A stretch of 37,711 bases of DNA from Oscillospiraceae bacterium (lineage in GTDB: Bacteria > Bacillota > Clostridia > Oscillospirales > CAG-272): the NCBI GenBank assembly GCA_015064395.1, contig SVSH01000018.1, positions 1-37,711 of the forward strand, written 5' to 3'. Below are positions 15,729 to 22,832 of this stretch, one piece after another; position 1 is the first letter of the stretch, and every line of letters begins with the position of its first letter. Under the pieces are notes generated by a model. That model made no database searches. It was not told where the DNA came from and saw nothing but the letters and a program-made list of their open reading frames with translations. A program made the translations under genes and the position numbers.

Positions 15729-17456
15729 TTACGATAAGGTGATGTCGCCGTCGGTGCAGTGGATGACGGTGATGTAAGCGGCGTATGGCCAGGCAGGGTC
15801 AGCGAAGTGGTTTGTGGATCCTGCCCAATCAACGGCTTTTGTGATACGCTTCCATTCGGAAATGGTTCCTTCAAAATGAATGGCAGTCATACTCTTACTG
15901 TTGCAAAATGCGTGGGTGCCAATCGATGTGATGCTGGCAGGAAGTGTAATGGTTTGTAGGGATGTGCAGCTGTTGAAAGCTGTGTTACCGATGCTCATGA
16001 GATGGTTGGGAAGAGTCACATTTTCTAAGCTACTGCACAAACTAAAAGTATGTTCTTCGATGATTTCTATCCTTTCGGGGATGCTTATATTCCTCAGAGA
16101 AAGACAGACAGAAAAAGCAGCTCCTCCAATCGTTTCAAGGGACTCCGGCAGTGTGATACTTTCTAGTGCCTTACAATGGCTGAAAGCACTGTCACCAATG
16201 GCTCTCAGGGTCTTGGAGGGGATGACAGTTGTCAGCTGAGTACACTCGAAAAACGCCTTCTTGTCAATGGAGGTAACTCCCGATCCCATATAGACTTTTA
16301 CGATGTTTTTAACGCCCGCGAATGCCTCTGCACCTACAGGGTTGTTGATATACAGCACCGTATCGGTACAACTGCCCATGCCGCGAATGACGCCGTCTTC
16401 GATGATCAGCCCCTGCGACAGCTTTTGCGTGTCAAAAATGTGCTGTGCCTCCCTCGTCTGCTTGCCGTCCGAGTAGGTGGCCTTGAGGATCAGTCGCTTG
16501 TCAAAGGGAAGATCGGGGATCTCGGTGTCGGTGGGGGACAGCTCGCGCAAAAGAGTCTCGCCCTCGTACAAGGCAAGCGAGAGCAGAGGCTTGGTGGGCG
16601 CGATGGTGAGCGTCATAAAGGACAGGCTTGCGTTGAACTGCAGCACGTCCTTTTCGTCATTGACAAATACCTTGACCGTTTTGTCACCCTCCATGCGGAC
16701 GTTCTTGATCTTCTCATTGTCGACGTACTTGATGGCGTCAATGGTGTATTCCTGCAGGCCGTCCACGTCGCCGACGTTGTATTTGAGAATGAGTGTTTGC
16801 AGGTCGGAGCCGTATTCAAACATATTGGAGGAATACTTCTTGCCGTTGAGGGTGAAGGACAGAATTTCAAACTCGTCGGGGTTGGACAGATGGATGTGAA
16901 TGTAAATGTCCTCATTCTTCAGGGCGTAGTAGGTCTGGCCAAACACGATGTCGGGGGCATCGTCGTAGTTGCCCTGATCTTCGTTCGGCTTATTTTGACC
17001 GGGCGCATCGTCCTTGTCCTGGTCTTCGTTTGGCTTATTTTGACCGGGCGCATCGTCCTTGTCCTGGTCTTCGTTTGGCTTATTCTGACCCGGCACATCG
17101 TCATCACCCAAAAGGGAAATGTCATACGAGGGCAGAGGGCCTGCGGGGGCGGACAGGAACGAGAAGGTAGGGTAGGTGAGCGGGGCGTGCGCCTGCTCCA
17201 CGGAGGGAGGGTCGTTCGATACCGTCATGCCACGATAGACGGGGACTTGCTTTCCGTTGCCGCCGGGCACCAAGAGTGCCAGCGCACTGATGAGAATGCA
17301 CAGGCAGGCGGCGGCCGCAACGATGGGGACCCACCGCCGAGGGTTGCGCTTGCCCTTCTTGAACCAAAGATTACATCGTTTCTCGAGGTTCTTGTCAATG
17401 ATGTCGTCGTCAATGGAGGATACGACGTCCAAGGTGAACAGATGCTTGTCATTCAT
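15729..17456 (-). CDS. Membrane-anchored leucine-rich-repeat protein, putative anti-sigma factor
   Basis: 575 residues. The N-terminal 42 residues are cytoplasmic and basic; a single membrane helix follows (about 43-63). An extracellular spacer contains three near-identical copies of DDAPGQNKPNEDQDK (about 115-165). Then comes a beta-rich domain (about 170-350), and BspA-type LRR_5 repeats (about 395-535) such as IGDSAFSHCKALESITLPES. It overlaps the ECF sigma gene by 8 bases and has GGAGG 9 bases before its ATG. By analogy with sigma/anti-sigma pairs, the N terminus would bind the sigma factor and the outside domain would sense a signal; this is inference, as no canonical zinc anti-sigma motif is seen. 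Confidence 0.82.
   Translation of the reverse strand: MNDKHLFTLDVVSSIDDDIIDKNLEKRCNLWFKKGKRNPRRWVPIVAAAACLCILISALALLVPGGNGKQVPVYRGMTVSNDPPSVEQAHAPLTYPTFSFLSAPAGPLPSYDISLLGDDDVPGQNKPNEDQDKDDAPGQNKPNEDQDKDDAPGQNKPNEDQGNYDDAPDIVFGQTYYALKNEDIYIHIHLSNPDEFEILSFTLNGKKYSSNMFEYGSDLQTLILKYNVGDVDGLQEYTIDAIKYVDNEKIKNVRMEGDKTVKVFVNDEKDVLQFNASLSFMTLTIAPTKPLLSLALYEGETLLRELSPTDTEIPDLPFDKRLILKATYSDGKQTREAQHIFDTQKLSQGLIIEDGVIRGMGSCTDTVLYINNPVGAEAFAGVKNIVKVYMGSGVTSIDKKAFFECTQLTTVIPSKTLRAIGDSAFSHCKALESITLPESLETIGGAAFSVCLSLRNISIPERIEIIEEHTFSLCSSLENVTLPNHLMSIGNTAFNSCTSLQTITLPASITSIGTHAFCNSKSMTAIHFEGTISEWKRITKAVDWAGSTNHFADPAWPYAAYITVIHCTDGDITLS
16980..17100 (-). repeat. 45-bp in-frame tandem repeat in the LRR protein gene
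   Basis: Units 16980-17024 and 17025-17069 are almost identical and a partial third unit runs to about 17100. Each encodes a 15-residue acidic linker. Copy-number slippage would change linker length without a frameshift. Confidence 0.88.
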
Positions 17457-18048
17457 GGTAGTAGCCCTCCTTGATCAGAAGTGCCTTGAGGCCCTCTTTG
17501 ATGGCGTTCAGTTCACGGAAAATGGTGCTCTCGCTCACGTGCAGCATATCGGCAATGTCGCAGATTCGGTCGGAGCAGTAAAAGCGGCAGATGAAAATGA
17601 ACGCTCGCTTTTCCGGCAGGGAACGAAGGTACCGGCTGAGCAGACGGCTGATCTGAAAGACAGCGTAGTCGTGCTCTGCGGAATTGTCGTAAGGGATGTA
17701 GTTTTCTAACTCGTCCAATGAAACGGTCATCTCGCTGGGAACGCGCTTGGCGGAGGTGTTCTTTTTGTAACGCACGACGGCCGTGTTGCGCATGATCTTG
17801 GAGATAAAGGCCTGGAACAGGCTTGGTCTGGCAGGGGGAATGGCGTTCCACGTACCAAGATAGGTGTCGTTGAGGCACTCCTCACAGTCGGGATCGTTGT
17901 GCAGAATGTTGTAGGCAACGGTATACAGATAGTGTCTGTACTTGCGGTCGGTTTCCACAATGGCTTTTTCTTCTCGTTTCCAGTACAGCTCAATGATCTT
18001 TTCATCCTCCAGATATTGGCTGTCGTCCTTGATGTTTTTTGGATTCAT
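17449..18048 (-). CDS. ECF-type RNA polymerase sigma factor
   Basis: 199 residues. Region 2 spans about 18-90 (EEKAIVETDRKYRHYLYTVA, CEECLNDTYLGTWNAIPP, then FISKIMRNTAV). Region 4 spans about 135-190 with LRSLPEKRAFIFICRFYC and a helix-turn-helix ICDIADMLHVSESTIFRELN. There is no region 3, as expected for the ECF group. It directs RNA polymerase to its own regulon, usually including its own promoter. GGGAGGAG precedes ATG 18048, and the LRR anti-sigma-like gene overlaps its end, so the two are translated together. Confidence 0.92.
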   Translation of the reverse strand: MNPKNIKDDSQYLEDEKIIELYWKREEKAIVETDRKYRHYLYTVAYNILHNDPDCEECLNDTYLGTWNAIPPARPSLFQAFISKIMRNTAVVRYKKNTSAKRVPSEMTVSLDELENYIPYDNSAEHDYAVFQISRLLSRYLRSLPEKRAFIFICRFYCSDRICDIADMLHVSESTIFRELNAIKEGLKALLIKEGYYHE

Positions 18049-18099
18049 GCAAAAATGCTCCTCCCGTAGGTCATTCGGAATATACTTCCTAACAATACA

Positions 18100-18127
18100 A
18101 GTATAGTTTTCGGGAAAAAACTGTCAC
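18100..18127 (-). promoter_or_regulatory. Promoter of the sigma/LRR unit
   Basis: Minus strand GTGACA (18122-18127), 16-base spacer, TATACT (18100-18105). It could be read by sigma-A; a GAAAAC just before the -10 leaves room for ECF autoregulation, which sequence alone cannot settle. Confidence 0.55.
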
Positions 18128-18193
18128 GCTTTGGAGAAAAAAGTTGATTTTTTATCATTTTATCATAAAACGAGCAAAAAGGGAAGAAGTGGG

Positions 18194-18225
18194 CGAGAAA
18201 AAGCCCGCGCGAATTTCGCGCGGGC
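18194..18225 (-). terminator. Terminator after the small XRE gene
   Basis: On the minus strand GCCCGCGCGAA and its complement form a near-perfect stem followed by TTTTTC, insulating the sigma factor unit. Confidence 0.87.
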
Positions 18226-18230
18226 AATAA

Positions 18231-18497
18231 TCAAGCTTGGTCTTGTGATTCTGATTTGATTTCAAGTCCAACAAAGAAATCATCAAACGAACATTCATAA
18301 ATTTTTCTCAACTCTATAAGTACGCTTGCGCGGACATTCAGCTGACCAGCTTCGTATTTTGCGTAAGTGGAGCGGCCTATATCACATCCGCGGCGCTGTA
18401 ATTCTGCGCAAAGCTTTTCCTGCGATATGCGGTGTTTCTTTCGAAGAACGCGCAAATTATCACCAATGCAACGATCTCTGCGAATTTTTTGCTCCAT
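18231..18497 (-). CDS. Small XRE-family transcriptional regulator
   Basis: 88 residues, essentially one helix-turn-helix domain: IGDNLRVLRKKHRISQEKLCAELQ, then RSTYAKYEAGQLNVRASVLIEL and the tail IYECSFDDFF. The open frame extends to 18539, but ATG 18497 has GGAGGAG 8 bases upstream. It is divergent from the SLOG gene, with dyad symmetry in the shared 119-base gap, so it probably represses both genes (inference). Base composition is AT-richer than the surrounding core genes. Confidence 0.87.
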   Translation of the reverse strand: MEQKIRRDRCIGDNLRVLRKKHRISQEKLCAELQRRGCDIGRSTYAKYEAGQLNVRASVLIELRKIYECSFDDFFVGLEIKSESQDQA

Positions 18498-18516
18498 ATT
18501 TTCTCTCCTCCACATT

Positions 18517-18595
18517 TTTTTGACCAATATTGGTTGCAAACAATGTAATTTTTGCTATAATCGAAGAAAATATTGTCCGTGATACTGGTCAAAAA
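18517..18595. promoter_or_regulatory. Candidate operators between XRE and SLOG genes
   Basis: A perfect palindrome ACCAATATTGGT lies at 18523-18534. A wider inverted pair TTTTTGACCA (18517-18526) / TGGTCAAAAA (18586-18595) encloses the SLOG promoter. Half-site TGACCA is thus repeated on both sides of the -35/-10. Confidence 0.65.
18534..18561 (+). promoter_or_regulatory. sigma-A promoter of the SLOG gene
   Basis: TTGCAA (18534-18539), 16-base spacer, TATAAT (18556-18561). The -35 box abuts the ACCAATATTGGT palindrome. Confidence 0.75.
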
Positions 18596-18616
18596 TATAA
18601 AAGAGGTGAAAAAGTT

Positions 18617-19183
18617 TTGATTTGTTGTGTGACAGGGCATCGTCCCGAGGGGTTTCCTTTTCCACGCGAGCAAGATTGCTTTGCTTATATGGAATATCAA
18701 CGTATCTTAAGCAGGGAAATTGAAATTTTATTACGAGGGGGCTACCGAGATTTTATATCAGGTATGGCACGAGGAGCAGACATGGATTTTGCGCACGAAG
18801 TGATTAAGTTTCGAGATGAGGAAGGATTCATTTCATTGGAAGCTGCATTGGCGTATCCTTGCTATCCATCAAAGCGGAAAACGAATGACGCGGCGAAGAG
18901 AGATGATTTGATTGCGCAGTGCAACCTCAGAACGGAGATCTCGTCGCATTACCATCGTGGGTGTATGCAAAAGAGAAATCGATATATGGTGGATAAGGCG
19001 GACATTGTTTTTGCCATATGGAATGGCAAAAAAGCGGGAGGTACTTGGGACACGATACAATACGCGCGTCAAAAGAAAAAAGATATTCGGTATCTTATGC
19101 TAACAGGAATACCGTGCGAGCCATTTATGGAAACCGTTAAAATCATATACGATGAAAAGCAAACGAAAGCGCTTATGGCATAA
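18617..19183 (+). CDS. SLOG-family protein (DUF1273/YpsA-like)
   Basis: 188 residues. The Rossmann-like SLOG signature is clear: CCVTGHRPEGFPF at the N terminus, FISGMARGADMDFAHEV near residue 55, LAYPCYPSK, and a C-terminal RNRYMVDKADIVFAIWNGKKAGGTWDTI (positions about 122-150) with the ligand-contact GGT. These domains bind nucleotide-derived ligands; in Bacillus, YpsA has been linked to cell-division control, and other SLOG proteins act in defence or conflict systems. The start is TTG 18617, with AGAGGTG 8 bases upstream and the first conserved residue just after it; no ATG fits. Low GC and the divergent XRE partner suggest an acquired module. Confidence 0.85.
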   Translation: MICCVTGHRPEGFPFPREQDCFAYMEYQRILSREIEILLRGGYRDFISGMARGADMDFAHEVIKFRDEEGFISLEAALAYPCYPSKRKTNDAAKRDDLIAQCNLRTEISSHYHRGCMQKRNRYMVDKADIVFAIWNGKKAGGTWDTIQYARQKKKDIRYLMLTGIPCEPFMETVKIIYDEKQTKALMA

Positions 19184-19198
19184 CATAGGCGCTTTCGT
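19163..19198. terminator. Hairpin between the SLOG gene and spo0A
   Basis: ACGAAAGCGC (19163-19172) pairs with GCGCTTTCGT (19189-19198), plus TATG/CATA inside. It overlaps the SLOG stop codon. A T-rich tail follows only on the minus strand, so it mainly serves spo0A. Confidence 0.65.
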
Positions 19199-19206
19199 CT
19201 CATCAA

Positions 19207-20007
19207 TCAATACAATTTATATTTCAACCTCAAATTATCTGCAATCATCGCAATAAACTCCGAATTGGTCGGCTTGCCGCGATTATTTTGCACCGTATAT
19301 CCAAAATAGGAGTTGAGGGTATCCACGTCGCCGCGATCCCAGGCGACTTCAATCGCGTGTCGGATGGCACGCTCAACTCTGGAGGTCGTGGTGGCATACT
19401 TTTTGGCCACGGAGGGGTAGAGGACCTTTGTGACCGAGTTGATGACGTCCGAGTCGCGGACGGTCAGAAGAATGGCGGTGCGCAGATACTGGTAGCCCTT
19501 GATGTGAGCGGGAACACCGATCTGGTGGATGATCTTGGTCACCTGCGTTTCAATGTCGGGCGTTTTGTCCTCTGCGTCCTTGGACTCTGCGGTCAGCGTG
19601 CCCGACTCCTTGGGCGCGTCGATGCGCGAGGTCACGATGCTCTCAATATGCTCGCACAGACTGCCGATATGAATGGGCTTGAGCAGGCACAGGCGAGCAC
19701 CTGCGCTCATGGCCTGAATAAACGTTCCTTCGCTGGGAACGGACGAAATGACAATAAAAGCGGGTGGCTTGTCCGGCGAATAGTCCATGCTGCGGCTGGA
19801 GCGCACCACGCCGATGCCGTCCAGCTTGGACAGCCAAACGTCGATCAGCACCACGTCGGGATGATTTCTCGTGATCTTTTGCAGGGCCTCCTCGCCATTG
19901 GTCGCCTCCTCGATGTGGCGGTAGCCCGCTCTCACAAGGCCCTCCTTGAGCGTAGCGCGCAGAGATTGGCTCTCATCCGCGATCAGGATGCGTGTGGTAA
20001 ATTCCAT
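19207..20007 (-). CDS. spo0A: Sporulation master regulator Spo0A
   Basis: 266 residues, the family length. The receiver domain spans 5-125 with acid pocket D11/E12, phospho-acceptor D56 ([11 protein letters not shown]) and the conserved lysine in LLKPIHI. The DNA-binding domain (about 155-266) carries the nearly invariant [21 protein letters not shown] and [20 protein letters not shown]. Phosphorylated Spo0A turns sporulation genes on and abrB-like genes off. Start ATG 20007 has CGGAGGA 8 bases upstream. The usual upstream neighbour spoIVB is absent. The receiver has V-W-L-S where I-M-P is typical after D56. Confidence 0.97.
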   Translation of the reverse strand: MEFTTRILIADESQSLRATLKEGLVRAGYRHIEEATNGEEALQKITRNHPDVVLIDVWLSKLDGIGVVRSSRSMDYSPDKPPAFIVISSVPSEGTFIQAMSAGARLCLLKPIHIGSLCEHIESIVTSRIDAPKESGTLTAESKDAEDKTPDIETQVTKIIHQIGVPAHIKGYQYLRTAILLTVRDSDVINSVTKVLYPSVAKKYATTTSRVERAIRHAIEVAWDRGDVDTLNSYFGYTVQNNRGKPTNSEFIAMIADNLRLKYKLY

Positions 20008-20045
20008 AATAAGTCCTCCGTTATGTTTTGTGTTTTGACGATATA

Positions 20046-20074
20046 ATTTTACCATAAATGGTAAAAAATGGCAA
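20046..20074 (-). promoter_or_regulatory. Promoter of spo0A
   Basis: Minus strand TTGCCA (20069-20074), 17-base spacer, TAAAAT (20046-20051). Both boxes lie inside dyad elements. Confidence 0.75.
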
Positions 20075-20133
20075 TATATTTTGCCAAAAAATAGTTCACA
20101 AAAATACAAAGGGAAAAATGGTAAAAATTACCA
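20048..20133. promoter_or_regulatory. Three related dyads upstream of spo0A
   Basis: TTTACCAT-AA-ATGGTAAA (20048-20065), TGGCAA-N6-TTGCCA (20069-20086) and TGGTAA-AAA-TTACCA (20119-20133). All share the half-site TGGYAA or its complement and cover the promoter and the DNA behind it, suggesting cooperative binding by one dimeric regulator (inference). Confidence 0.6.
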
Positions 20134-20195
20134 AAATCACAAAGAGAAACGGGAAACAGACGGGGAAATGAATATCCGCCATGTCGGGGGATGTC

Positions 20196-20231
20196 GAAAA
20201 AAGCAAAACAGCCGCGACATTGTCGCGGCTG
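20196..20231 (-). terminator. Terminator of the long minus-strand operon
   Basis: CAGCCGCGACA pairs with TGTCGCGGCTG (20209-20231), followed on the minus strand by TTTTGCTTTTTTC. Confidence 0.87.
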
Positions 20232-20237
20232 CTTCAA

Positions 20238-20639
20238 TCAAGACTTACAATGCTTACAAGGGGTGGTAAAGAAATCGGTCAAATCCATTTCAAAGCGCCC
20301 CTCGTCGTTTTTCTGGAATCCGATAGCGCGGATCAACGTCTCTCCGGGGACGCTGACGTCGCCGTCGAAAAAGGCGTGGTGGACGCCGCACAGGTCGATG
20401 AAATTAAGAGCGGCGCGGCCCATGACGAACATGGCCTCGGTGTCAACGGGCTTGTCCTTATCGGGCGCAAGATCGTAGACGATACCGCCGCCGGGGGACA
20501 GCTTGAACTGGCAAACGCCGGCGAACACATCCTCCACGGTCGCCTGATAGGCCAACAGCTCGGGGTTAAACGTCACGCCGCAGCGCTCGCACAAGCGCTT
20601 CTGCTCGGCTTTATCTTGAATGGGAAATACTTTGAGCAT
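20238..20639 (-). CDS. Small conserved protein with two CxxC motifs, possibly GNAT-like
   Basis: 133 residues. CERC stands near the N terminus (about 17-20) and CKHC at the C-terminal end, which together could bind one zinc ion. Between them the order of strands and helices (GVCQFKL, IVYDLAP, FVMGRAALNFIDLCGVHHAFF, LIRAIGF, then EMDLTDFF) recalls an N-acetyltransferase fold, but no clear acetyl-CoA loop is seen. ATG 20639 with AAGGAG 8 bases upstream is preferred over GTG 20645. It begins 2 bases after rluB and is the last gene of the operon. I do not recognise its function. Confidence 0.7.
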   Translation of the reverse strand: MLKVFPIQDKAEQKRLCERCGVTFNPELLAYQATVEDVFAGVCQFKLSPGGGIVYDLAPDKDKPVDTEAMFVMGRAALNFIDLCGVHHAFFDGDVSVPGETLIRAIGFQKNDEGRFEMDLTDFFTTPCKHCKS

Positions 20640-20641
20640 GA

Positions 20642-21499
20642 TCACTTCTCCTTTTTGACATCTGCACGGGGGCGGGCAGTAGGCTTTTTTGTGGTGGCAG
20701 GACGGGACGTGGGCTGCTGTGCCGCTTTCATGGCCGCGCTTCTGAGGGATTCTACCTCGGAAGGGGACAAATAGCGGAACTTACCCTCGGGCAAATGTCC
20801 AAGCGTAATGGGACCCATCGAGACGCGCTTGAGCGACAGAATGTGCAGATCCAGTGATGCGCACATCTTGCGGATCTGGCGATTGCGTCCCTCGCACAGC
20901 GTCATTTCCAGCTCGCTCATGTGCTCGTACGCCCGCAGGCAGTTGACCTTGACGGGGCGGATGCGATAGCCGTCGATGACCATGGGGGAGGAGAGCTTGC
21001 GCAGCTCCTGGGTGGTGATCTCGCCGCCTACCGTGACGTGGTACACCTTGGGAACATGATGGCGCGGATGGGTGAGAAGGTTGGCCAGCTCGCCGTCGTT
21101 GGTCAAAAGCAAAAGCCCCGTGGAATTGATGTCAAGACGCCCGACGGGGTAGACGCGGGTGTTCAGATCCTGCAAAAGATCGGTCACGCAGGGGCGTCCC
21201 TGATCATCCGAGGTGGTGGTGACAAAGCCGGCCGGCTTGTGCAGCATCACCGTAATATGCTCGGCTCTCTTGGGCGGGCGGACGACCGTTCCCTTGTAGG
21301 TTACAGTATCCTTGTCGGGATCGATCTTCTGACCGATGGTGGCGCGCTCGCCGTTGACCTTGACGCGACCGGCGGCGATCTCCGCTTCAGCCGCGCGACG
21401 GGACAGTACACCGCAATCGGTGAAATATTTTTGGATTCGGATGCCCTCGCTTCTCTCGGGGGTATCCTGTTCGTAATTTTCGTTTTGGAAGTCTTGCAC
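20642..21499 (-). CDS. rluB: Ribosomal large-subunit pseudouridine synthase (RluB/RsuA family)
   Basis: 285 residues. An S4 RNA-binding domain (about 22-70: RIQKYFTDCGVLSRRAAEAEIAAGRVKVNG) precedes the catalytic domain with the family signature GRLDINSTGLLLLTNDG, whose Asp is the nucleophile. The tail (about 262-285) is basic and low-complexity. It makes a pseudouridine in 23S rRNA (position 2605 in RluB). No ATG fits; GTG 21499 has AAGG about 11 bases upstream, so the start is less certain. The scpAB...dacB...rluB order is common in Firmicutes and supports RluB over RsuA. Confidence 0.92.
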   Translation of the reverse strand: MQDFQNENYEQDTPERSEGIRIQKYFTDCGVLSRRAAEAEIAAGRVKVNGERATIGQKIDPDKDTVTYKGTVVRPPKRAEHITVMLHKPAGFVTTTSDDQGRPCVTDLLQDLNTRVYPVGRLDINSTGLLLLTNDGELANLLTHPRHHVPKVYHVTVGGEITTQELRKLSSPMVIDGYRIRPVKVNCLRAYEHMSELEMTLCEGRNRQIRKMCASLDLHILSLKRVSMGPITLGHLPEGKFRYLSPSEVESLRSAAMKAAQQPTSRPATTKKPTARPRADVKKEK

Positions 21500-21530
21500 G
21501 ATGATGGTTTCCTTACAATATAATATAGTT

Positions 21531-22766
21531 TTATGTATCGGCTTGCCGCAAAAGGCGCGCGAGCAAGTGCTCAAAGAGCCCCTTGGGCTTTTTTCTTTCC
21601 ACGGCGTAGGCAGTGGAAAGCGGAACGGTTGCCAGTACCTCGCTTTTGCCGTCCCCTTCAACGTCACAACGAAAGACGAGTCTTCCGATGGTCTGATTGG
21701 CGTCGACGGTAGCAAAGAGAAAACGGGGAAGCTCGACGGTGCAGTGCAAGGCCGAGCGATCACGGGGCAGGGTGATGGCCACCTCCTTTGTGTTGTGCAC
21801 CACAACGTAGCCCTCCTTGCCGCCCGTGACGGGAACCATGGTCTCATAGCCGCCGCTTTGGCACAGCGTGACTCGCTCGTAAGTCTCAAAGCCGGCGTCG
21901 AGTAGCTTGGTGTGGTCGTTCCAGTCGTCGGAGGCACTCAGCGTCACCGCGATCAGCGTCAGTCCCTCTCGCTCGGCGGCGCTGACCAGACAGCGGCCGC
22001 TCCGCTTGGTAAAGCCGGTCTTGACGCCAATGCACCCGCGATAATAGCGTAGCATCTTGTTGTGATTGACGACCAAGCGCGCGCCGGGATTCTCCCCCTG
22101 CGGAATGGTCGTTTTCCTCGTGGCGCACACGGTGCGCAGGATGGGGTGAGACAACAGCTCACGGGCGATCAACGCCAGCTCGTAGGCCGTGGTGTAATGC
22201 TCCTCGGCATCAAGACCATGTGGGTTTTCAAAATGGGTATCCTCAAGGCCCAATTTCTCTGCCTTTTGGTTCATGTAATCAACAAACGCCTCGACACTGC
22301 CCGCTGTACCGATGGCAATGGCCACGGCGGCATCGTTGGCAGAGGCCAGAAGCAGGGCATAGAGCAGCTGATGCAGCGTCAGCCGCTCGCCGGCGCTCAG
22401 ATAGATGGAAGAGCCCTCAATGCCGACGGCTCTTGCGTCCACCCTGATGACGTCGGTCAACTCGCCCAACTCAACAGCACACAGTGCGGTCATGATCTTG
22501 GTCGTGCTGGCCATGGGCAGACGGGTATCGGCGTTCTTTTCGTAGAACACCTTCCCGCTGTCAGCATCCATCAAAACGGCGCTGTGAGCCGATAGCTCTC
22601 CCGGATAGAGAGCGGTTTTGCCAATAGCGGAGACTTCACAGGAGGCCGACTCTCCGGCCCCCTTGGCCGTGACCGGCAGGGCAAAGAGGGAGAGGGCTAT
22701 GTGAGTGACTGCCAAAAGCAGGCAGAGCGCGCGACACAGGACACAGCGAGAGCGGGTGTTAGGCAT
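21531..22766 (-). CDS. dacF: D-alanyl-D-alanine carboxypeptidase (S11 family, DacF/DacB type)
   Basis: 411 residues with signal peptide (about 1-34, cut after VTA-KG). The three penicillin-binding motifs are present: S87-T-T-K, SAN near residue 142 and KTG near residue 247. It trims the terminal D-Ala from peptidoglycan pentapeptides outside the membrane. The C-terminal DacB/DacF beta domain is present and the last residues (PKGLFEHLLARLLRQ) form an amphipathic anchor. GAGG precedes ATG 22766. Next to gerW and behind a possible sporulation-type promoter, a role in spore cortex formation is plausible. Confidence 0.92.
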   Translation of the reverse strand: MPNTRSRCVLCRALCLLLAVTHIALSLFALPVTAKGAGESASCEVSAIGKTALYPGELSAHSAVLMDADSGKVFYEKNADTRLPMASTTKIMTALCAVELGELTDVIRVDARAVGIEGSSIYLSAGERLTLHQLLYALLLASANDAAVAIAIGTAGSVEAFVDYMNQKAEKLGLEDTHFENPHGLDAEEHYTTAYELALIARELLSHPILRTVCATRKTTIPQGENPGARLVVNHNKMLRYYRGCIGVKTGFTKRSGRCLVSAAEREGLTLIAVTLSASDDWNDHTKLLDAGFETYERVTLCQSGGYETMVPVTGGKEGYVVVHNTKEVAITLPRDRSALHCTVELPRFLFATVDANQTIGRLVFRCDVEGDGKSEVLATVPLSTAYAVERKKPKGLFEHLLARLLRQADT

Positions 22767-22800
22767 AGCGATTGACCTCGTCTTTCCATCATATAGTTCA

Positions 22801-22828
22801 TTATATGGAAAGGGACGAGGGGGTATGC
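22801..22828 (-). promoter_or_regulatory. Possible sporulation-type promoter before dacF
   Basis: Minus strand GCATA (22824-22828), 16-base spacer, CATATAA (22801-22807), resembling forespore sigma-F/sigma-G promoters. The spacer is GC-rich and there is no sigma-A -35 box. Moderate evidence only. Confidence 0.4.
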
Positions 22829-22832
22829 GTGA

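Noticed and set aside
20192..20198. A perfect 0A box (TGTCGAA) about 190 bases upstream of spo0A
   Set aside because: A single 7-mer inside the T-rich tail of a terminator is expected by chance; no second box is nearby.
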